The notes: generated from the letters alone by a model not told the origin. A DNA stretch of 64,000 bases from Erysipelotrichaceae bacterium (GCA_017431825.1 JAFRKI010000002.1:91863-155862), one strand, 5' to 3'; numbered from the stretch's first letter, positions 8,255 to 16,490 are shown. A program made the numbers and translations.

Positions 8255-8728
8255 ATGAAAATAGTTCTGTGCGGTGACAATCACTGCAATAAAAGAGTAC
8301 TAGATGATATCGTAAGCGTTCATCCCGATGCCGATTATTACTGGCATCTGGGTGATTCCGAGTTTTTTGATGAGGAGGATCTCAAACCTTTCATCAGCGT
8401 TAAAGGAAACAACGACTACGGGATCAATCTTCCGTTCAGAAGAGAGATCGAAGTCGGAGGACATAAGTTTCTTCTGATACACGGTACCGGCATGTTTCCG
8501 GGCGACTACAGCTCACTTGCAAGGACCGCAAAGGAAAAGGGCTGCGATGTCGTTCTTTTCGGTCATACGCACAGACCTTATGATGAAATGACAGACGGAA
8601 TAAGAATGATCAATCCCGGATCCTGCCGTCATAACAGGGGCTATGCTTATCCGACATATGTGATACTTGACATCGATGAAAAAGGGAAGATTAATGCCAC
8701 GTTCATAGATATTGACAATGACAGGTGA
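8255..8728 (+). CDS. YfcE/MJ0936-type metallophosphoesterase
   Basis: A 157-residue calcineurin-like phosphodiesterase of the YfcE/YsnB group, which hydrolyses phosphodiesters in the cytoplasm with a two-metal centre; the natural substrate is unclear. Metal-binding motifs in order are CGDNHCN (usually GDxH), WHLGDSEF, VKGNNDYG (GNxD/N), LIHGTG and FGHTHRP. It follows the interrupted gene by 8 nt and has no obvious Shine-Dalgarno. In many Bacillota a yfcE homologue follows rdgB, so the local cluster probably descends from that arrangement. Confidence 0.88.
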   Translation: MKIVLCGDNHCNKRVLDDIVSVHPDADYYWHLGDSEFFDEEDLKPFISVKGNNDYGINLPFRREIEVGGHKFLLIHGTGMFPGDYSSLARTAKEKGCDVVLFGHTHRPYDEMTDGIRMINPGSCRHNRGYAYPTYVILDIDEKGKINATFIDIDNDR

Positions 8729-8737
8729 TTTCATTAT

Positions 8738-8743
8738 TATAAT
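8738..8743 (+). promoter_or_regulatory. -10 element of the infC operon promoter
   Basis: TATAAT. A TTGACA sits at 8712-8717, but its 20-nt spacer is long, so the -35 assignment is uncertain. Confidence 0.5.
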
Positions 8744-8880
8744 AGAGTAATAAAAAGTAGGTAGAAAGTAGAAGGCCACTTCTCACCTGACGTCCATAAG
8801 GACCTGGGTAATATTGCTACGGAATGTAAGTAATAGAGTGGGCTTTGTCTCGCTTTTTATTTAATAGGAGGACATTAGTT
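8744..8880 (+). ncRNA. Structured leader of infC-rpmI-rplT (L20-type autoregulatory leader candidate)
   Basis: About 135 nt of untranslated leader separates the TATAAT from the infC start. It has paired segments (for example GTCC-ATAA-GGAC near 8800) and a hairpin AGTGGG-CTTTGT-CTCGCT (8837-8854) that runs into five T, which looks like an attenuator. Known biology: in Bacillota, L20 binds the leader of this operon and triggers termination. I infer the same here. I could not align it to the Rfam L20 leader, so the class remains provisional. Confidence 0.5.
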
Positions 8881-9435
8881 ATAGCAGGCAAAAAGAATGA
8901 AGATCTGGTCAATGAGAGCATCCGCTTCAAGGAAGTCCTTGTAATTGATTCAGACGGAACTCAGTTAGGAGTTATGAGCAGAAATGAGGCTTTAGAAAAA
9001 GCTTATGACCAGGATCTGGATCTTCTGTGTGTATCACCGAATTCCAATCCGGCAGTATGCAAGATCCTTGATTACGGCAGATTCCGCTTCGAGAACCAGA
9101 AGAAGGCGAAGGAAGCCAAGAGGAACCAGCATACCAATGAGTTGAAACCTTTACGTTTATCACCTGTGATCGATACCCATGACTTCGAGACCAAGGTCAA
9201 ACAGGCAACCAAGTGGCTCGAGGACGGTATGAAGGTAAAGATCGATATGCGTTTCAGAGGTCGTATGATGACCAGACAGGAAGTCGGTATGAAAGTCATG
9301 AATGACTTCATCGAGAGACTGACGGAACTGTCCAATGTCGATAAGAAACCGAAACTTGAAGGGAACATCATGTCCTGTGTTTTAATGCCCAAAAAGAAAG
9401 TAGGAGGGAAAGCAAATGCCAAAGATGAAAACTAA
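8881..9435 (+). CDS. infC: Translation initiation factor IF-3, with AUA start codon
   Basis: A 184-residue initiation factor that binds 30S, prevents premature 50S joining and proofreads the start codon. Recognisable segments are [43 protein letters not shown] in the N-domain-linker region, and the C-domain from [16 protein letters not shown]. No ATG, GTG or TTG is available between the AGGAGG at 8866-8871 and the conserved N-terminus. The codon at proper spacing (9 nt) is ATA at 8881. Use of a rare start codon is a known autoregulatory device of infC (AUU or AUA), since IF-3 discriminates against it. The stop overlaps the rpmI start by 20 nt. Confidence 0.93.
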   Translation: MAGKKNEDLVNESIRFKEVLVIDSDGTQLGVMSRNEALEKAYDQDLDLLCVSPNSNPAVCKILDYGRFRFENQKKAKEAKRNQHTNELKPLRLSPVIDTHDFETKVKQATKWLEDGMKVKIDMRFRGRMMTRQEVGMKVMNDFIERLTELSNVDKKPKLEGNIMSCVLMPKKKVGGKANAKDEN

Positions 9436-9610
9436 GAAGACTTTTGCGAAGAGAGTAAAAGTCACCGGCACCGGTAAGTTAAAAAGACACCACAATTTCA
9501 CATCACACTTCGCTGCCAATAAGACACACAAGCAGAAAGTACAGTTAAGGAAAGCCGATCTTGTCTCCAAGTCTGATTACAAGAAGAACAAGGCTTTACT
9601 GCAGGGATAG
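9416..9610 (+). CDS. rpmI: 50S ribosomal protein L35
   Basis: A 64-residue basic large-subunit protein with the usual [20 protein letters not shown] start, the KRHHNFTSH core and C-terminal [11 protein letters not shown]. The ATG lies inside the end of infC (20-nt overlap) behind GTAGGAGGG, giving translational coupling. rplT follows 12 nt later. Confidence 0.97.
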   Translation: MPKMKTKKTFAKRVKVTGTGKLKRHHNFTSHFAANKTHKQKVQLRKADLVSKSDYKKNKALLQG

Positions 9611-9622
9611 GAGGAATAAACA

Positions 9623-9979
9623 ATGGCAAGAGTAAAAAGATCTAATACCCTGAGAAAGAGACACAGAAGGGTCCTTAAGCAGGCCAAAGGCTATTTCGGC
9701 AGCAAGCACTTACTGTATAAGACAGCCCATGAACAGGTAATGCATTCATTAAAGTACGCTTATGAAGGCAGAAAGCAGAATAAGCGCAACTTCAGAAAGC
9801 TCTGGATCGCCAGGATCAATGCCGCAGCCAGGATGCACGACCTGTCCTATTCCAAGCTTATGCACGGCTTAAAGCTGGCCAACGTCAATATCAACAGAAA
9901 GATGTTATCTGAGATCGCCATCAGCGATCCTGATGCATTCACAAAGATCTGTGATACCGCAAAGACAAAATTAAGCTAA
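9623..9979 (+). CDS. rplT: 50S ribosomal protein L20
   Basis: A 118-residue rRNA-binding protein essential for early 50S assembly and, in Bacillota, the repressor of this operon. Conserved segments: [47 protein letters not shown], and the C-terminal globular part ending [13 protein letters not shown]. Good Shine-Dalgarno (ATAGGAGG). A small hairpin AGAGAT/ATCTCT follows the stop without a T-run, so read-through into the downstream tRNA is likely. Confidence 0.97.
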   Translation: MARVKRSNTLRKRHRRVLKQAKGYFGSKHLLYKTAHEQVMHSLKYAYEGRKQNKRNFRKLWIARINAAARMHDLSYSKLMHGLKLANVNINRKMLSEIAISDPDAFTKICDTAKTKLS

Positions 9980-10003
9980 AATAAGAGATGTAATATCTCT
10001 TAC

Positions 10004-10079
10004 GGCCTGTTGGTGAAACGGTTAACACATTGCCCTCTCAAGGCAACATTCACGGGTTCGAATCCCGTACAGGTCACCA
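10004..10079 (+). tRNA. tRNA-Glu (anticodon CUC)
   Basis: A full cloverleaf of 76 nt including an encoded CCA. Acceptor stem GGCCTGT pairs with ACAGGTC. The anticodon stem TTGCC/GGCAA holds loop CTCTCAA, giving anticodon CTC at 10037-10039, which reads GAG (Glu). The T-arm is CACGG-GTTCGAAT-CCCGT. It lies 24 nt after rplT and is followed by a terminator, so it is probably transcribed with the infC operon and cut out. Confidence 0.95.
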
Positions 10080-10088
10080 TAGAAAACA

Positions 10089-10113
10089 AACCCGTGATAA
10101 TCACGGGTTTTCT
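10089..10113 (+). terminator. Rho-independent terminator after tRNA-Glu
   Basis: AACCCGTGA / TCACGGGTT with a 3-nt loop, then a T-rich tail TTCTT. It probably ends the infC-rpmI-rplT-tRNA transcript. Confidence 0.85.
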
Positions 10114-10262
10114 TATGTCCTCATTCTCATATGAAAGATAATCAATATCATAATGTGTCCTTTTATTTGGACATACTGTTCTGATGATTGATATAGAATT
10201 TAAGAAAAAGCAGTACATTATCTTTTTGTACTTATATCATTTTACGAAGGAGGGGATTATTA

Positions 10263-10847
10263 ATGAAGATCAAATATCAGGATGGTATATTTGCCTCAAT
10301 GACATATTTGGATGAAATGCTGGATGAAAACAAGGAGGGATACCCGAATCCGCGAACTGAAAACTATTATGAAACGCTAAAGGAGATCAGAAGCGTGCAG
10401 AACTGCAGAAAAGTACCGGCAGATGAAATCTATAAAAGACTGGGAAAGACCAGAAGAAAGAAAGCTTTTGAAACTATCGAATACGGATACTACACTGCAA
10501 ATATCCACTATTATCTGTATGAGAGCTGTTCAGAATATAAAAAGAGTGAAGCATATAAAGATTCACTTAACAGAAGGATACTATTCTTTTTAAATAACGC
10601 AAATATACGGGCATTATCTTCATATCTCTGGTTTCCTTTGAATTTTCCTGATCAGTATTTAAGATTTCTTGAATACCAATACGGTAAAAAGAGGTCTTCT
10701 TGGTGTAAGAATAAAAGGATATCTGATGAATTTCCGACAGAAATGCTGATTGATTTTACAGACAAATTCGGAAATAATGAAGAAAAGGAGATAGCTGATA
10801 CTCTGCATAATGTGATCAATAAATGTTATGAAGACTATTACGGTTGA
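10263..10847 (+). CDS. Hypothetical protein, 194 residues
   Basis: I do not recognise this protein. It is charged, rich in Tyr, Lys and Glu, and has no signal peptide or membrane span, so it should be cytoplasmic and mostly helical. Notable segments are YYTANIHYYLYESCSEYKKSEAYKD cut at its centre by two tyrosine-rich turns, and LWFPLNFPDQYLRFLEYQYG. The Shine-Dalgarno AAGGAGGGG at 10247-10255 is strong. Codon use is more AT-rich than in the neighbouring housekeeping genes. A possible weak promoter is TTGGAC (10167) with TATAGA (10192). It is separated by 3 nt from the flavodoxin-like gene, so the two are an operon. Confidence 0.7.
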   Translation: MKIKYQDGIFASMTYLDEMLDENKEGYPNPRTENYYETLKEIRSVQNCRKVPADEIYKRLGKTRRKKAFETIEYGYYTANIHYYLYESCSEYKKSEAYKDSLNRRILFFLNNANIRALSSYLWFPLNFPDQYLRFLEYQYGKKRSSWCKNKRISDEFPTEMLIDFTDKFGNNEEKEIADTLHNVINKCYEDYYG

Positions 10848-10850
10848 GTT

Positions 10851-11996
10851 ATGAAACTCGTAATACACGATCTGAACGACAAGGAATGGAAAAAGATTTC
10901 CCATGAATATGAAAACTGGGAAATAGTTTCCGACAACGGAACGATATTGCCGTGTTATGGCTGTTTTCGCTGCTGGACCAAGGATCCCGGACAGTGCCTC
11001 TTAAATGATGATTACTGCAGGATGGGTTACCTCGTGCACCATGCGGATGAAGTAAAGGTAATAAGCAGATATACGTACGGTGGTTTTTCCGGCTCTGTAA
11101 AGAACATATTTGACAGATGCCTGGGATTCGTCCTGCCACAGCTTGAACTGGTTGACGATGAATCTCATCATTTTAAGCGTTATCCTGAGGATAAGCCATT
11201 TTCATTTGTCTTCTATGGTAACGATCTAAATGATAACGAGAAGAATGCTGCTGAAAGATATGTAAACTCGGTAATGAAAAACTTCCGGGGACATGTTAAA
11301 AGTATCGTATTTGAGAATAAAGAACTACCTGTTTCGAATGATAACAGAGAATATGTAAATAACGAAGATCGGACAGTTCTTGTCAACGGCAGCATGAGAG
11401 GGGATAAGGCTTATTCTCTCAAATTCGCTGGTCTTCTAAAGAAAAGGCTGAATAAGAATGCCGAGATAATCAATATTCATAAATACATAAATGACCTTAC
11501 AGATCTTTATGAAGAGATAAAGAACGCTTCAACTATAGTAATCTGTACTCCTTTATATGTCGACAATCTACCGTCACAGGTAGTGCGTCTTCTGGAGATT
11601 TTTGAACGGTCATACTCCGGAGACCCTAAAAACATATATCTTATCGCGAATATGGGATTATATGAAAGCAGACAGCTTGTAAATCTCTTTGAAGCAGTTA
11701 GACAATGGTCCGACAAAATGGATTTCAGATACGGCGGAGGACTGGGTATCAGCGCCGGCGAACTGATCGGTGTACTGGTCGATTTCCTTCCGTTTGGAAA
11801 ATGGCCAACGAAAGAGATCTGCAAGGGAATGAATGAGCTTGCAGAAGCGATCAACGGTAATAAAACGACTGAAGATATATATACGGAACCTAAAGGTTTC
11901 CCCCGTTGGCTCTATATGCAGATAGCCAACCGCAACTGGAACAACATCGCCAGAGCCAACGGGATCGATCCCAAGGATATGTTAAGACAGCTGTAA
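10851..11996 (+). CDS. Tandem flavodoxin-like / NADPH-dependent FMN reductase-like protein with Cys cluster
   Basis: A 381-residue protein that seems to hold two flavodoxin-like domains. The first (about 1-160) carries C35-x2-C38-x2-C41-x7-C49 in a PCYGCFRCW context, as in NAD(P)H-dependent FMN reductases and iron-sulfur flavoproteins. It also has YTYGGFSGSVKNIFDR, resembling their FMN-contact loop. The second (about 172-380) starts VLVNGSMRGDKAYS, an FMN-phosphate-loop type sequence, and has TPLYVDNLPSQV. The likely role is cytoplasmic electron transfer or quinone/flavin reduction, but the substrate is unknown. Whether the cysteines bind a cluster cannot be seen. It is second in an operon with the unknown 194-residue protein. 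Confidence 0.75.
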   Translation: MKLVIHDLNDKEWKKISHEYENWEIVSDNGTILPCYGCFRCWTKDPGQCLLNDDYCRMGYLVHHADEVKVISRYTYGGFSGSVKNIFDRCLGFVLPQLELVDDESHHFKRYPEDKPFSFVFYGNDLNDNEKNAAERYVNSVMKNFRGHVKSIVFENKELPVSNDNREYVNNEDRTVLVNGSMRGDKAYSLKFAGLLKKRLNKNAEIINIHKYINDLTDLYEEIKNASTIVICTPLYVDNLPSQVVRLLEIFERSYSGDPKNIYLIANMGLYESRQLVNLFEAVRQWSDKMDFRYGGGLGISAGELIGVLVDFLPFGKWPTKEICKGMNELAEAINGNKTTEDIYTEPKGFPRWLYMQIANRNWNNIARANGIDPKDMLRQL

Positions 11997-11999
11997 ATA

Positions 12000-12032
12000 A
12001 AACTGATCCATTCTAGCGATGGATCAGTTTTT
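12000..12032. terminator. Bidirectional terminator between the flavodoxin-like gene and gltX
   Basis: Perfect 12-bp stem AAACTGATCCAT / ATGGATCAGTTT with a 7-nt loop and T-runs on both strands. It serves the convergent genes on either side. Confidence 0.9.
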
Positions 12033-12034
12033 AA

Positions 12035-13486
12035 TTATTCGAACTTTTCTAGGGCCTTTTCCAGTCTTTTTATCGTTTCATCCTTGCCAAGGATCTGAGC
12101 TATCATGGTGGCACCGCCCGGTGTCCGGTCTTTTCCTGACAGAGCTACCTGGACAGGGTACATCAGAGTGATGTTTTTCATACTGTTATCGGCAGCGATG
12201 GAAGCCAGACAGCTGAATATCGTATCATTATTCCATTCTTCAATGTTGTTTAAGGCAGGAAGAGCCAGTTCAAGACATTTCCTGGCAGTTTCCGGATCTG
12301 TTTTCGCTTTCTTGTTGTTGTAAAGGTCGATGCTGTAATCCTTTGGCTCATTGAAGAAATCGACCATTTCTTCAACATCAGAAAGGATCATTACTCTGTC
12401 CTTAAGAGCCTTGGCGATAGCTCTGTAATCATACTTAGGATCGACGTATTTTGCGATTTCCGGTTCCAGCAGTTTAAAATAACTGTCATCGTCCATGTTT
12501 CTGAGATAGACACCGTTCATCCATTTGAGTTTTTCGATGTCAAAAATGGCACCGGACTTGTTGATCCTCTTCACATCGAAGACTTTGGTCAGTTCTTCTA
12601 CCGAATAGATCTCTCTTTCTTCATTTGGCGACCAGCCAAGAAGGGCGATATAGTTGAGTATCGCTTCCGGAAGATAGCCTTTGGCTACCAGATCCTGGAA
12701 GGATGCATCGCCGTTTCTCTTGGAGAGCTTCTCATGCTCATTCTTCATTACCGGCGGGCAGTGGATATATCTCGGGATATCCCAGCCGAAAGCCTCGTAT
12801 AAAAGATTGTATTTAGGTGTGGAAGAAAGATATTCCTTGCCTCTTACCACATCGGTTATCTCCATCAGATGGTCATCGACGACATTGGCGAAATTATAGG
12901 TCGGGAAACCGTCTGACTTAAGCAGGATCATTTCATCGAGTTCATCATTATTAACGGTAATATCTCCGTAGACCTCATCGGTAAAGGTAGTAGTACCTTC
13001 AGGGACGATGGTCTGTCTGATGACATATTCTTCGTTATTATCGAGCTTTTTCCTTATCTCATCTTCAGCCAGGTTCTTGCAAGGGTCCTTATACAGGAAG
13101 GAATCACCGTCAGGTCCGGCGTTCTTCTTCTGCGCTTCGATATCTTCTTCCTTGCAGAAGCAGTAGTGCGCATTTCCGCTTTTAACCAGTCTTAATGCAT
13201 AATCCTTATAAATACCGGCCTTCATCCTTTCAGACTGCACATAAGGTCCATAGTCACCTCCGACATCCGGTCCTTCGTCATGCTGAAGATCACAGGCCTT
13301 GAGCGTATCATAAATAATGTCCGTAGCGCCTTCCACGAGCCTGTTCTGATCGGTATCTTCGATCCTTAATATAAAATCTCCGTTATACTTTTTGGCCACC
13401 AGATAGGCATATAATGCGGTCCTGAGGTTGCCTATATGCATGTATCCGGTAGGGGACGGGGCAAATCTGGTTCTTACTTTACTCAT
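12035..13486 (-). CDS. gltX: Glutamyl-tRNA synthetase
   Basis: A 483-residue class I aminoacyl-tRNA synthetase that charges tRNA-Glu, and in many Bacillota also tRNA-Gln for later transamidation. The HIGH motif appears as PSPTGYMHIGNLRTAL and the KMSKS motif as EHEKLSKRNGD. The discriminating anticodon-binding C-terminal domain is present. The ATG follows GGTGGAGGTGGAATT, a strong Shine-Dalgarno. It stands alone, convergent with the flavodoxin-like gene. Whether it is discriminating cannot be told from what I can see. Confidence 0.96.
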   Translation of the reverse strand: MSKVRTRFAPSPTGYMHIGNLRTALYAYLVAKKYNGDFILRIEDTDQNRLVEGATDIIYDTLKACDLQHDEGPDVGGDYGPYVQSERMKAGIYKDYALRLVKSGNAHYCFCKEEDIEAQKKNAGPDGDSFLYKDPCKNLAEDEIRKKLDNNEEYVIRQTIVPEGTTTFTDEVYGDITVNNDELDEMILLKSDGFPTYNFANVVDDHLMEITDVVRGKEYLSSTPKYNLLYEAFGWDIPRYIHCPPVMKNEHEKLSKRNGDASFQDLVAKGYLPEAILNYIALLGWSPNEEREIYSVEELTKVFDVKRINKSGAIFDIEKLKWMNGVYLRNMDDDSYFKLLEPEIAKYVDPKYDYRAIAKALKDRVMILSDVEEMVDFFNEPKDYSIDLYNNKKAKTDPETARKCLELALPALNNIEEWNNDTIFSCLASIAADNSMKNITLMYPVQVALSGKDRTPGGATMIAQILGKDETIKRLEKALEKFE

Positions 13487-13523
13487 AATTCCACCTCCAC
13501 CTCATTCTACTTTAATTGATAAC

Positions 13524-13551
13524 TTGTTTTCAATCTCATTTCCTGTATAAT
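13524..13551 (+). promoter_or_regulatory. Promoter of the TSCPD-domain gene
   Basis: -35 TTGTTT (13524-13529), a 16-nt spacer and -10 TATAAT (13546-13551), followed by a 5' UTR with AAGGAGG at 13570-13576. Confidence 0.65.
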
Positions 13552-13581
13552 ATGACTAAATCAGATAATAAGGAGGATATT

Positions 13582-13839
13582 ATGAAATATACATATAAAC
13601 CGCAGGGAGTCTGTTCGGTACAGTTTGATTTCGATATCGAAGACGACGTTATTGAATCACTGAATGTGACCGGAGGCTGCAACGGCAATCTTAAAGGCAT
13701 TTCATCACTTATAAAAGGCATGAAGATAGACGATGTTATCGAAAGGATCGAAGGTATCGAATGCGGATTCAAACCAACATCCTGCCCCGATCAGATAGCC
13801 AGAGCTCTGAAAGCTTATAAGAGTGAAAACAGCCTGTAA
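13582..13839 (+). CDS. TSCPD domain protein (TIGR03905 type)
   Basis: An 85-residue cytoplasmic protein made only of a TSCPD domain. This domain is also found at the C-terminus of B12-dependent ribonucleotide reductases, where it is thought to bind metal. It carries TGGCNGNLKGISSLIKG and the name-giving FKPTSCPDQIARAL. The stand-alone form is widespread in Bacillota and its function is not known. The ATG at 13582 is chosen for its AAGGAGG; an upstream in-frame ATG at 13516 lies before the promoter and is rejected. It stands alone, with a terminator immediately after. Confidence 0.88.
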   Translation: MKYTYKPQGVCSVQFDFDIEDDVIESLNVTGGCNGNLKGISSLIKGMKIDDVIERIEGIECGFKPTSCPDQIARALKAYKSENSL

Positions 13840-13842
13840 TCA

Positions 13843-13863
13843 AAGCACGATAATCGTGCTTTT
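13843..13863 (+). terminator. Rho-independent terminator after the TSCPD gene
   Basis: AAGCACGA / TCGTGCTT with a 3-nt loop and a short T-run. Confidence 0.85.
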
Positions 13864-13877
13864 TGATTCCTTTAATA

Positions 13878-13883
13878 TATAAT
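13878..13883 (+). promoter_or_regulatory. -10 element of a leaderless promoter for lspA
   Basis: TATAAT ends six bases before the lspA ATG at 13890, without a Shine-Dalgarno. Confidence 0.65.
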
Positions 13884-13889
13884 ATATTC

Positions 13890-14357
13890 ATGACTTACGT
13901 ATTCTATCTGTTTATCGTAACGGCGCTGGCTGCCATCGATCAGTATACAAAAAGCCTGGTCGTTACCTATATCGGTCTGAATGAATCCATCGATCTTATA
14001 AAAGGCTTCTTCTCTCTTACTCATGTAAGAAATTACGGTGCCGGCTTTTCCATCATGCAGCACGCTACGCTGACCTTTTACATAATCACGCCGGTATGTC
14101 TGGGCATTTTCATATATCTGCTGCTCAAGACCGTAAAGAACGACTACTTAAGCAAAGCAGGACTCCTGCTTATGATAGGCGGAACGATAGGCAATTTCAT
14201 AGACAGGATAATCAATACATATGTTATCGATTTCCTCGATTTCATAATAATCGGCTGGGATTTTCCGGTATTCAATTTCGCAGACTGCTGTCTGACAATA
14301 GGCGTTTTTCTCTATATAATTGCCGTTTTCCTGGAGTATAAGAATGCCAAGAATTGA
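13890..14357 (+). CDS. lspA: Lipoprotein signal peptidase (signal peptidase II)
   Basis: A 155-residue aspartic membrane protease that cleaves prolipoprotein signal peptides after lipid attachment. Four membrane spans are visible. Conserved residues are D17 (AAIDQYTK), N48 in RNYGAGFSIM, and the catalytic pair D105 (GNFIDRI) and D132 (FNFADCC). An in-frame ATG at 13863 falls upstream of the promoter, so I use 13890. It overlaps rluD by 14 nt, the classic Bacillota lspA-rluD arrangement. A client lipoprotein in this window is the transporter binding protein at 60217-61551. Confidence 0.95.
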   Translation: MTYVFYLFIVTALAAIDQYTKSLVVTYIGLNESIDLIKGFFSLTHVRNYGAGFSIMQHATLTFYIITPVCLGIFIYLLLKTVKNDYLSKAGLLLMIGGTIGNFIDRIINTYVIDFLDFIIIGWDFPVFNFADCCLTIGVFLYIIAVFLEYKNAKN

Positions 14358-15261
14358 TATCGTTGTAGATAATGAAGACTGCGATGTAAGACTGGATGTT
14401 TTCCTGGCCGAAAATACTCTTTTATCCCGTTCTTCAATACAGAGACTGATAAAAGAAGGCAAGGTATTGGTTAACGGTGAAAAGACCAAGAGCTCCTACA
14501 AAACGGAAACAACTGATGAAATATCGGTCGAATATGAAGAGACCGTAATGACCGATCTAAAACCGGCAGATATCGACATCGACATCCTCTATGAAGACGA
14601 GGACGTTATCGTCGTAAACAAGCAGAAAGGGCTGGTCGTCCATCCGGCACCCGGAAACTATGACAATACGCTGGTGAATGCGCTGATCGGCAGATGTGGA
14701 TCATTGTCTGATATAAACGGTTATTTCCGTCCAGGTATCGTCCACAGGATCGACAAGGATACAAGCGGTCTTTTGGTCATAGCTAAAAATAACGATGCTC
14801 ACGCTAAGCTTGCAGAACAGCTTAAGGACAAGACCTGTTTTCGAAAATACTACTGTCTTGTTAAAGGTACGATCGAGAACGACGAAGGAGAGATCAATGC
14901 TCCTATCGGCCGAAACCCTAAAGACCGACAGAAAATGTGTGTTACCGATAAGAACTCAAAAGAAGCGGTAACTGAATTCAAAGTACTCGAAAGACTTTCA
15001 GATTCAACTCTCCTTGACGTAAATCTTCTTACCGGAAGGACTCACCAGATAAGGGTACATATGGCTTTTATCCATCATCCGGTATTGAATGACCCTAAAT
15101 ACGGCGGGCCAATCATCGATGACAGCGGCCAGTACCTGCATGCCTATTATCTGAGTTTCATCCATCCAAGGACTGATGAAAGGGTGGAATTCAAAACAGC
15201 GATGCCTGAATATATGAAAGAATATATAATAGAAAATGGTGGTAAATATGAAGAGAAGTGA
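14344..15261 (+). CDS. rluD: RluD-family 23S rRNA pseudouridine synthase
   Basis: A 305-residue pseudouridine synthase with an N-terminal S4 RNA-binding domain (DVRLDVFLAENTLLSRSSIQRLIKEGKVLVNG) and the catalytic motif HRIDKDTSGLLV, in which the aspartate is the nucleophile. It modifies uridines in 23S rRNA helix 69 or a related site. The start at 14344 follows CTGGAGTATAAG and gives the family N-terminus; the upstream ATG at 14320 would add eight unrelated residues. It overlaps both lspA (14 nt) and the rhomboid gene (14 nt). Confidence 0.92.
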   Translation: MPRIDIVVDNEDCDVRLDVFLAENTLLSRSSIQRLIKEGKVLVNGEKTKSSYKTETTDEISVEYEETVMTDLKPADIDIDILYEDEDVIVVNKQKGLVVHPAPGNYDNTLVNALIGRCGSLSDINGYFRPGIVHRIDKDTSGLLVIAKNNDAHAKLAEQLKDKTCFRKYYCLVKGTIENDEGEINAPIGRNPKDRQKMCVTDKNSKEAVTEFKVLERLSDSTLLDVNLLTGRTHQIRVHMAFIHHPVLNDPKYGGPIIDDSGQYLHAYYLSFIHPRTDERVEFKTAMPEYMKEYIIENGGKYEEK

Positions 15262-16480
15262 GTTATATAAATCATTTCAGCTTTATGATTTCTTTGTGAA
15301 CAGGTATTCCTATACCTCTTTTCGTCTTATGGGCGGTCTCTCACAGGAAGGCGAGCTCTGGCTCGTAAGCAAGGACGATCCCAATTATCAGGTCATCAGG
15401 ATAAGCAACCGCAGCACTGAATCAGCTATAGATGAAAGCGAAAAGATAAATACCATCATCGATGTCTGTAAGCAGCGTTTCTATCTTAAAAATGTCAGAT
15501 TTCTCGATATTCACGTCTGCCAGGACGAAGTATATGAAGAAAAATACGATACGTCCTGCATCGAGATAGGATTTCACAGCGGCATCGACCTGAACGAAAT
15601 ATATCCCGGCGTTTATGATGTCATCCATGAAACTGTCGATGAGGAAAACGAGATAAAAAGGCTCCTTGACAGCATCAATTCAAGGATCAGAGAACTGAAA
15701 CTGAAGGAAAGAAAACGTCCGATATTCTACAAGTTCCTGCATAATCCGATAGCAGTGACCGTTACCCTTATTGCGGTATGCACTTTCATGTACCTGCTGA
15801 CGTTCAGATACTCTTCGAGGTATTCCGATACCGCTACTCTGGTTTATCTGGGTGCCGACTACAAGATGTTTACTTTGGGCCTTGGGCAATACTGGAGGCT
15901 TCTGACCTGCGGACTGCTGCATTCCAGTCTGCTGCATCTGTTTACCAACATGTTCTCGCTGCTGATAATAGGCGCTATCATCGAACCCCGTGTCGGACAC
16001 CTCAAGTTCCTGGCCATCATTGTTTTCGGAACGCTTACGGCATCGCTTACGCACGGCGTGATGTCGGGAAATTCCCTGGTCGTCGGCTTATCCGGAGGCA
16101 TCTATGCGATCTTCGCCTATTTTATTTTCTATTATCTTGAGAACAAACTGATCGATATCCGTTCACTGATGCCGACTATCGTACTTAATCTGTGTCTCAA
16201 TTTCCTGCCTAACGTATCCTGGCAGGCGCATCTTGGCGGTGCCGTTTGCGGAATACTTTTCTATTACATTTATAAGAACGACAGGGTAAACTATGCGATA
16301 GCTCCGGTCATACTGCTTCTTATCGGCGGTCTTTTCTTCAAATATTACCGCGATGCCTATATCAAGCCTTATTACGGCGGTACCGATATGGAAGTTGTCC
16401 AAATGATAAGGGACAGCGGCAGAAAAGAATATGCCGATCATATAGAATCCGAATTATATAAGATATACATGAGCGATTAG
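15248..16480 (+). CDS. Rhomboid-family intramembrane serine protease
   Basis: A 410-residue protein with a cytoplasmic N-terminal region of about 165 residues and then a rhomboid domain of six to seven membrane spans. The motif HSSLLHLFTNMFSL is the usual second-span histidine/asparagine signature. The catalytic serine is S282 in VVGLSGGIYAIF and the catalytic histidine H328 in WQAHLGGAVCG. It resembles GluP (YqgP) of Bacillus in having a soluble N-terminal part. The start at 15248 is behind GGTGG; an ATG at 15236 is also in frame. It belongs to the lspA-rluD operon. Confidence 0.9.
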   Translation: MKRSELYKSFQLYDFFVNRYSYTSFRLMGGLSQEGELWLVSKDDPNYQVIRISNRSTESAIDESEKINTIIDVCKQRFYLKNVRFLDIHVCQDEVYEEKYDTSCIEIGFHSGIDLNEIYPGVYDVIHETVDEENEIKRLLDSINSRIRELKLKERKRPIFYKFLHNPIAVTVTLIAVCTFMYLLTFRYSSRYSDTATLVYLGADYKMFTLGLGQYWRLLTCGLLHSSLLHLFTNMFSLLIIGAIIEPRVGHLKFLAIIVFGTLTASLTHGVMSGNSLVVGLSGGIYAIFAYFIFYYLENKLIDIRSLMPTIVLNLCLNFLPNVSWQAHLGGAVCGILFYYIYKNDRVNYAIAPVILLLIGGLFFKYYRDAYIKPYYGGTDMEVVQMIRDSGRKEYADHIESELYKIYMSD

Positions 16481-16490
16481 GGAGGACATT

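Noticed and set aside
10000..10218. 72-residue minus-strand ORF over the tRNA-Glu gene
   Set aside because: It translates the antisense of a tRNA (GFEPVNVALRG-like sequence is a well-known artefact) and the terminator; no Shine-Dalgarno.
5063..13883. Possible cre or other operator sites near the leaderless promoters
   Set aside because: No match to consensus was found there; only the site at 61579-61592 met every position.
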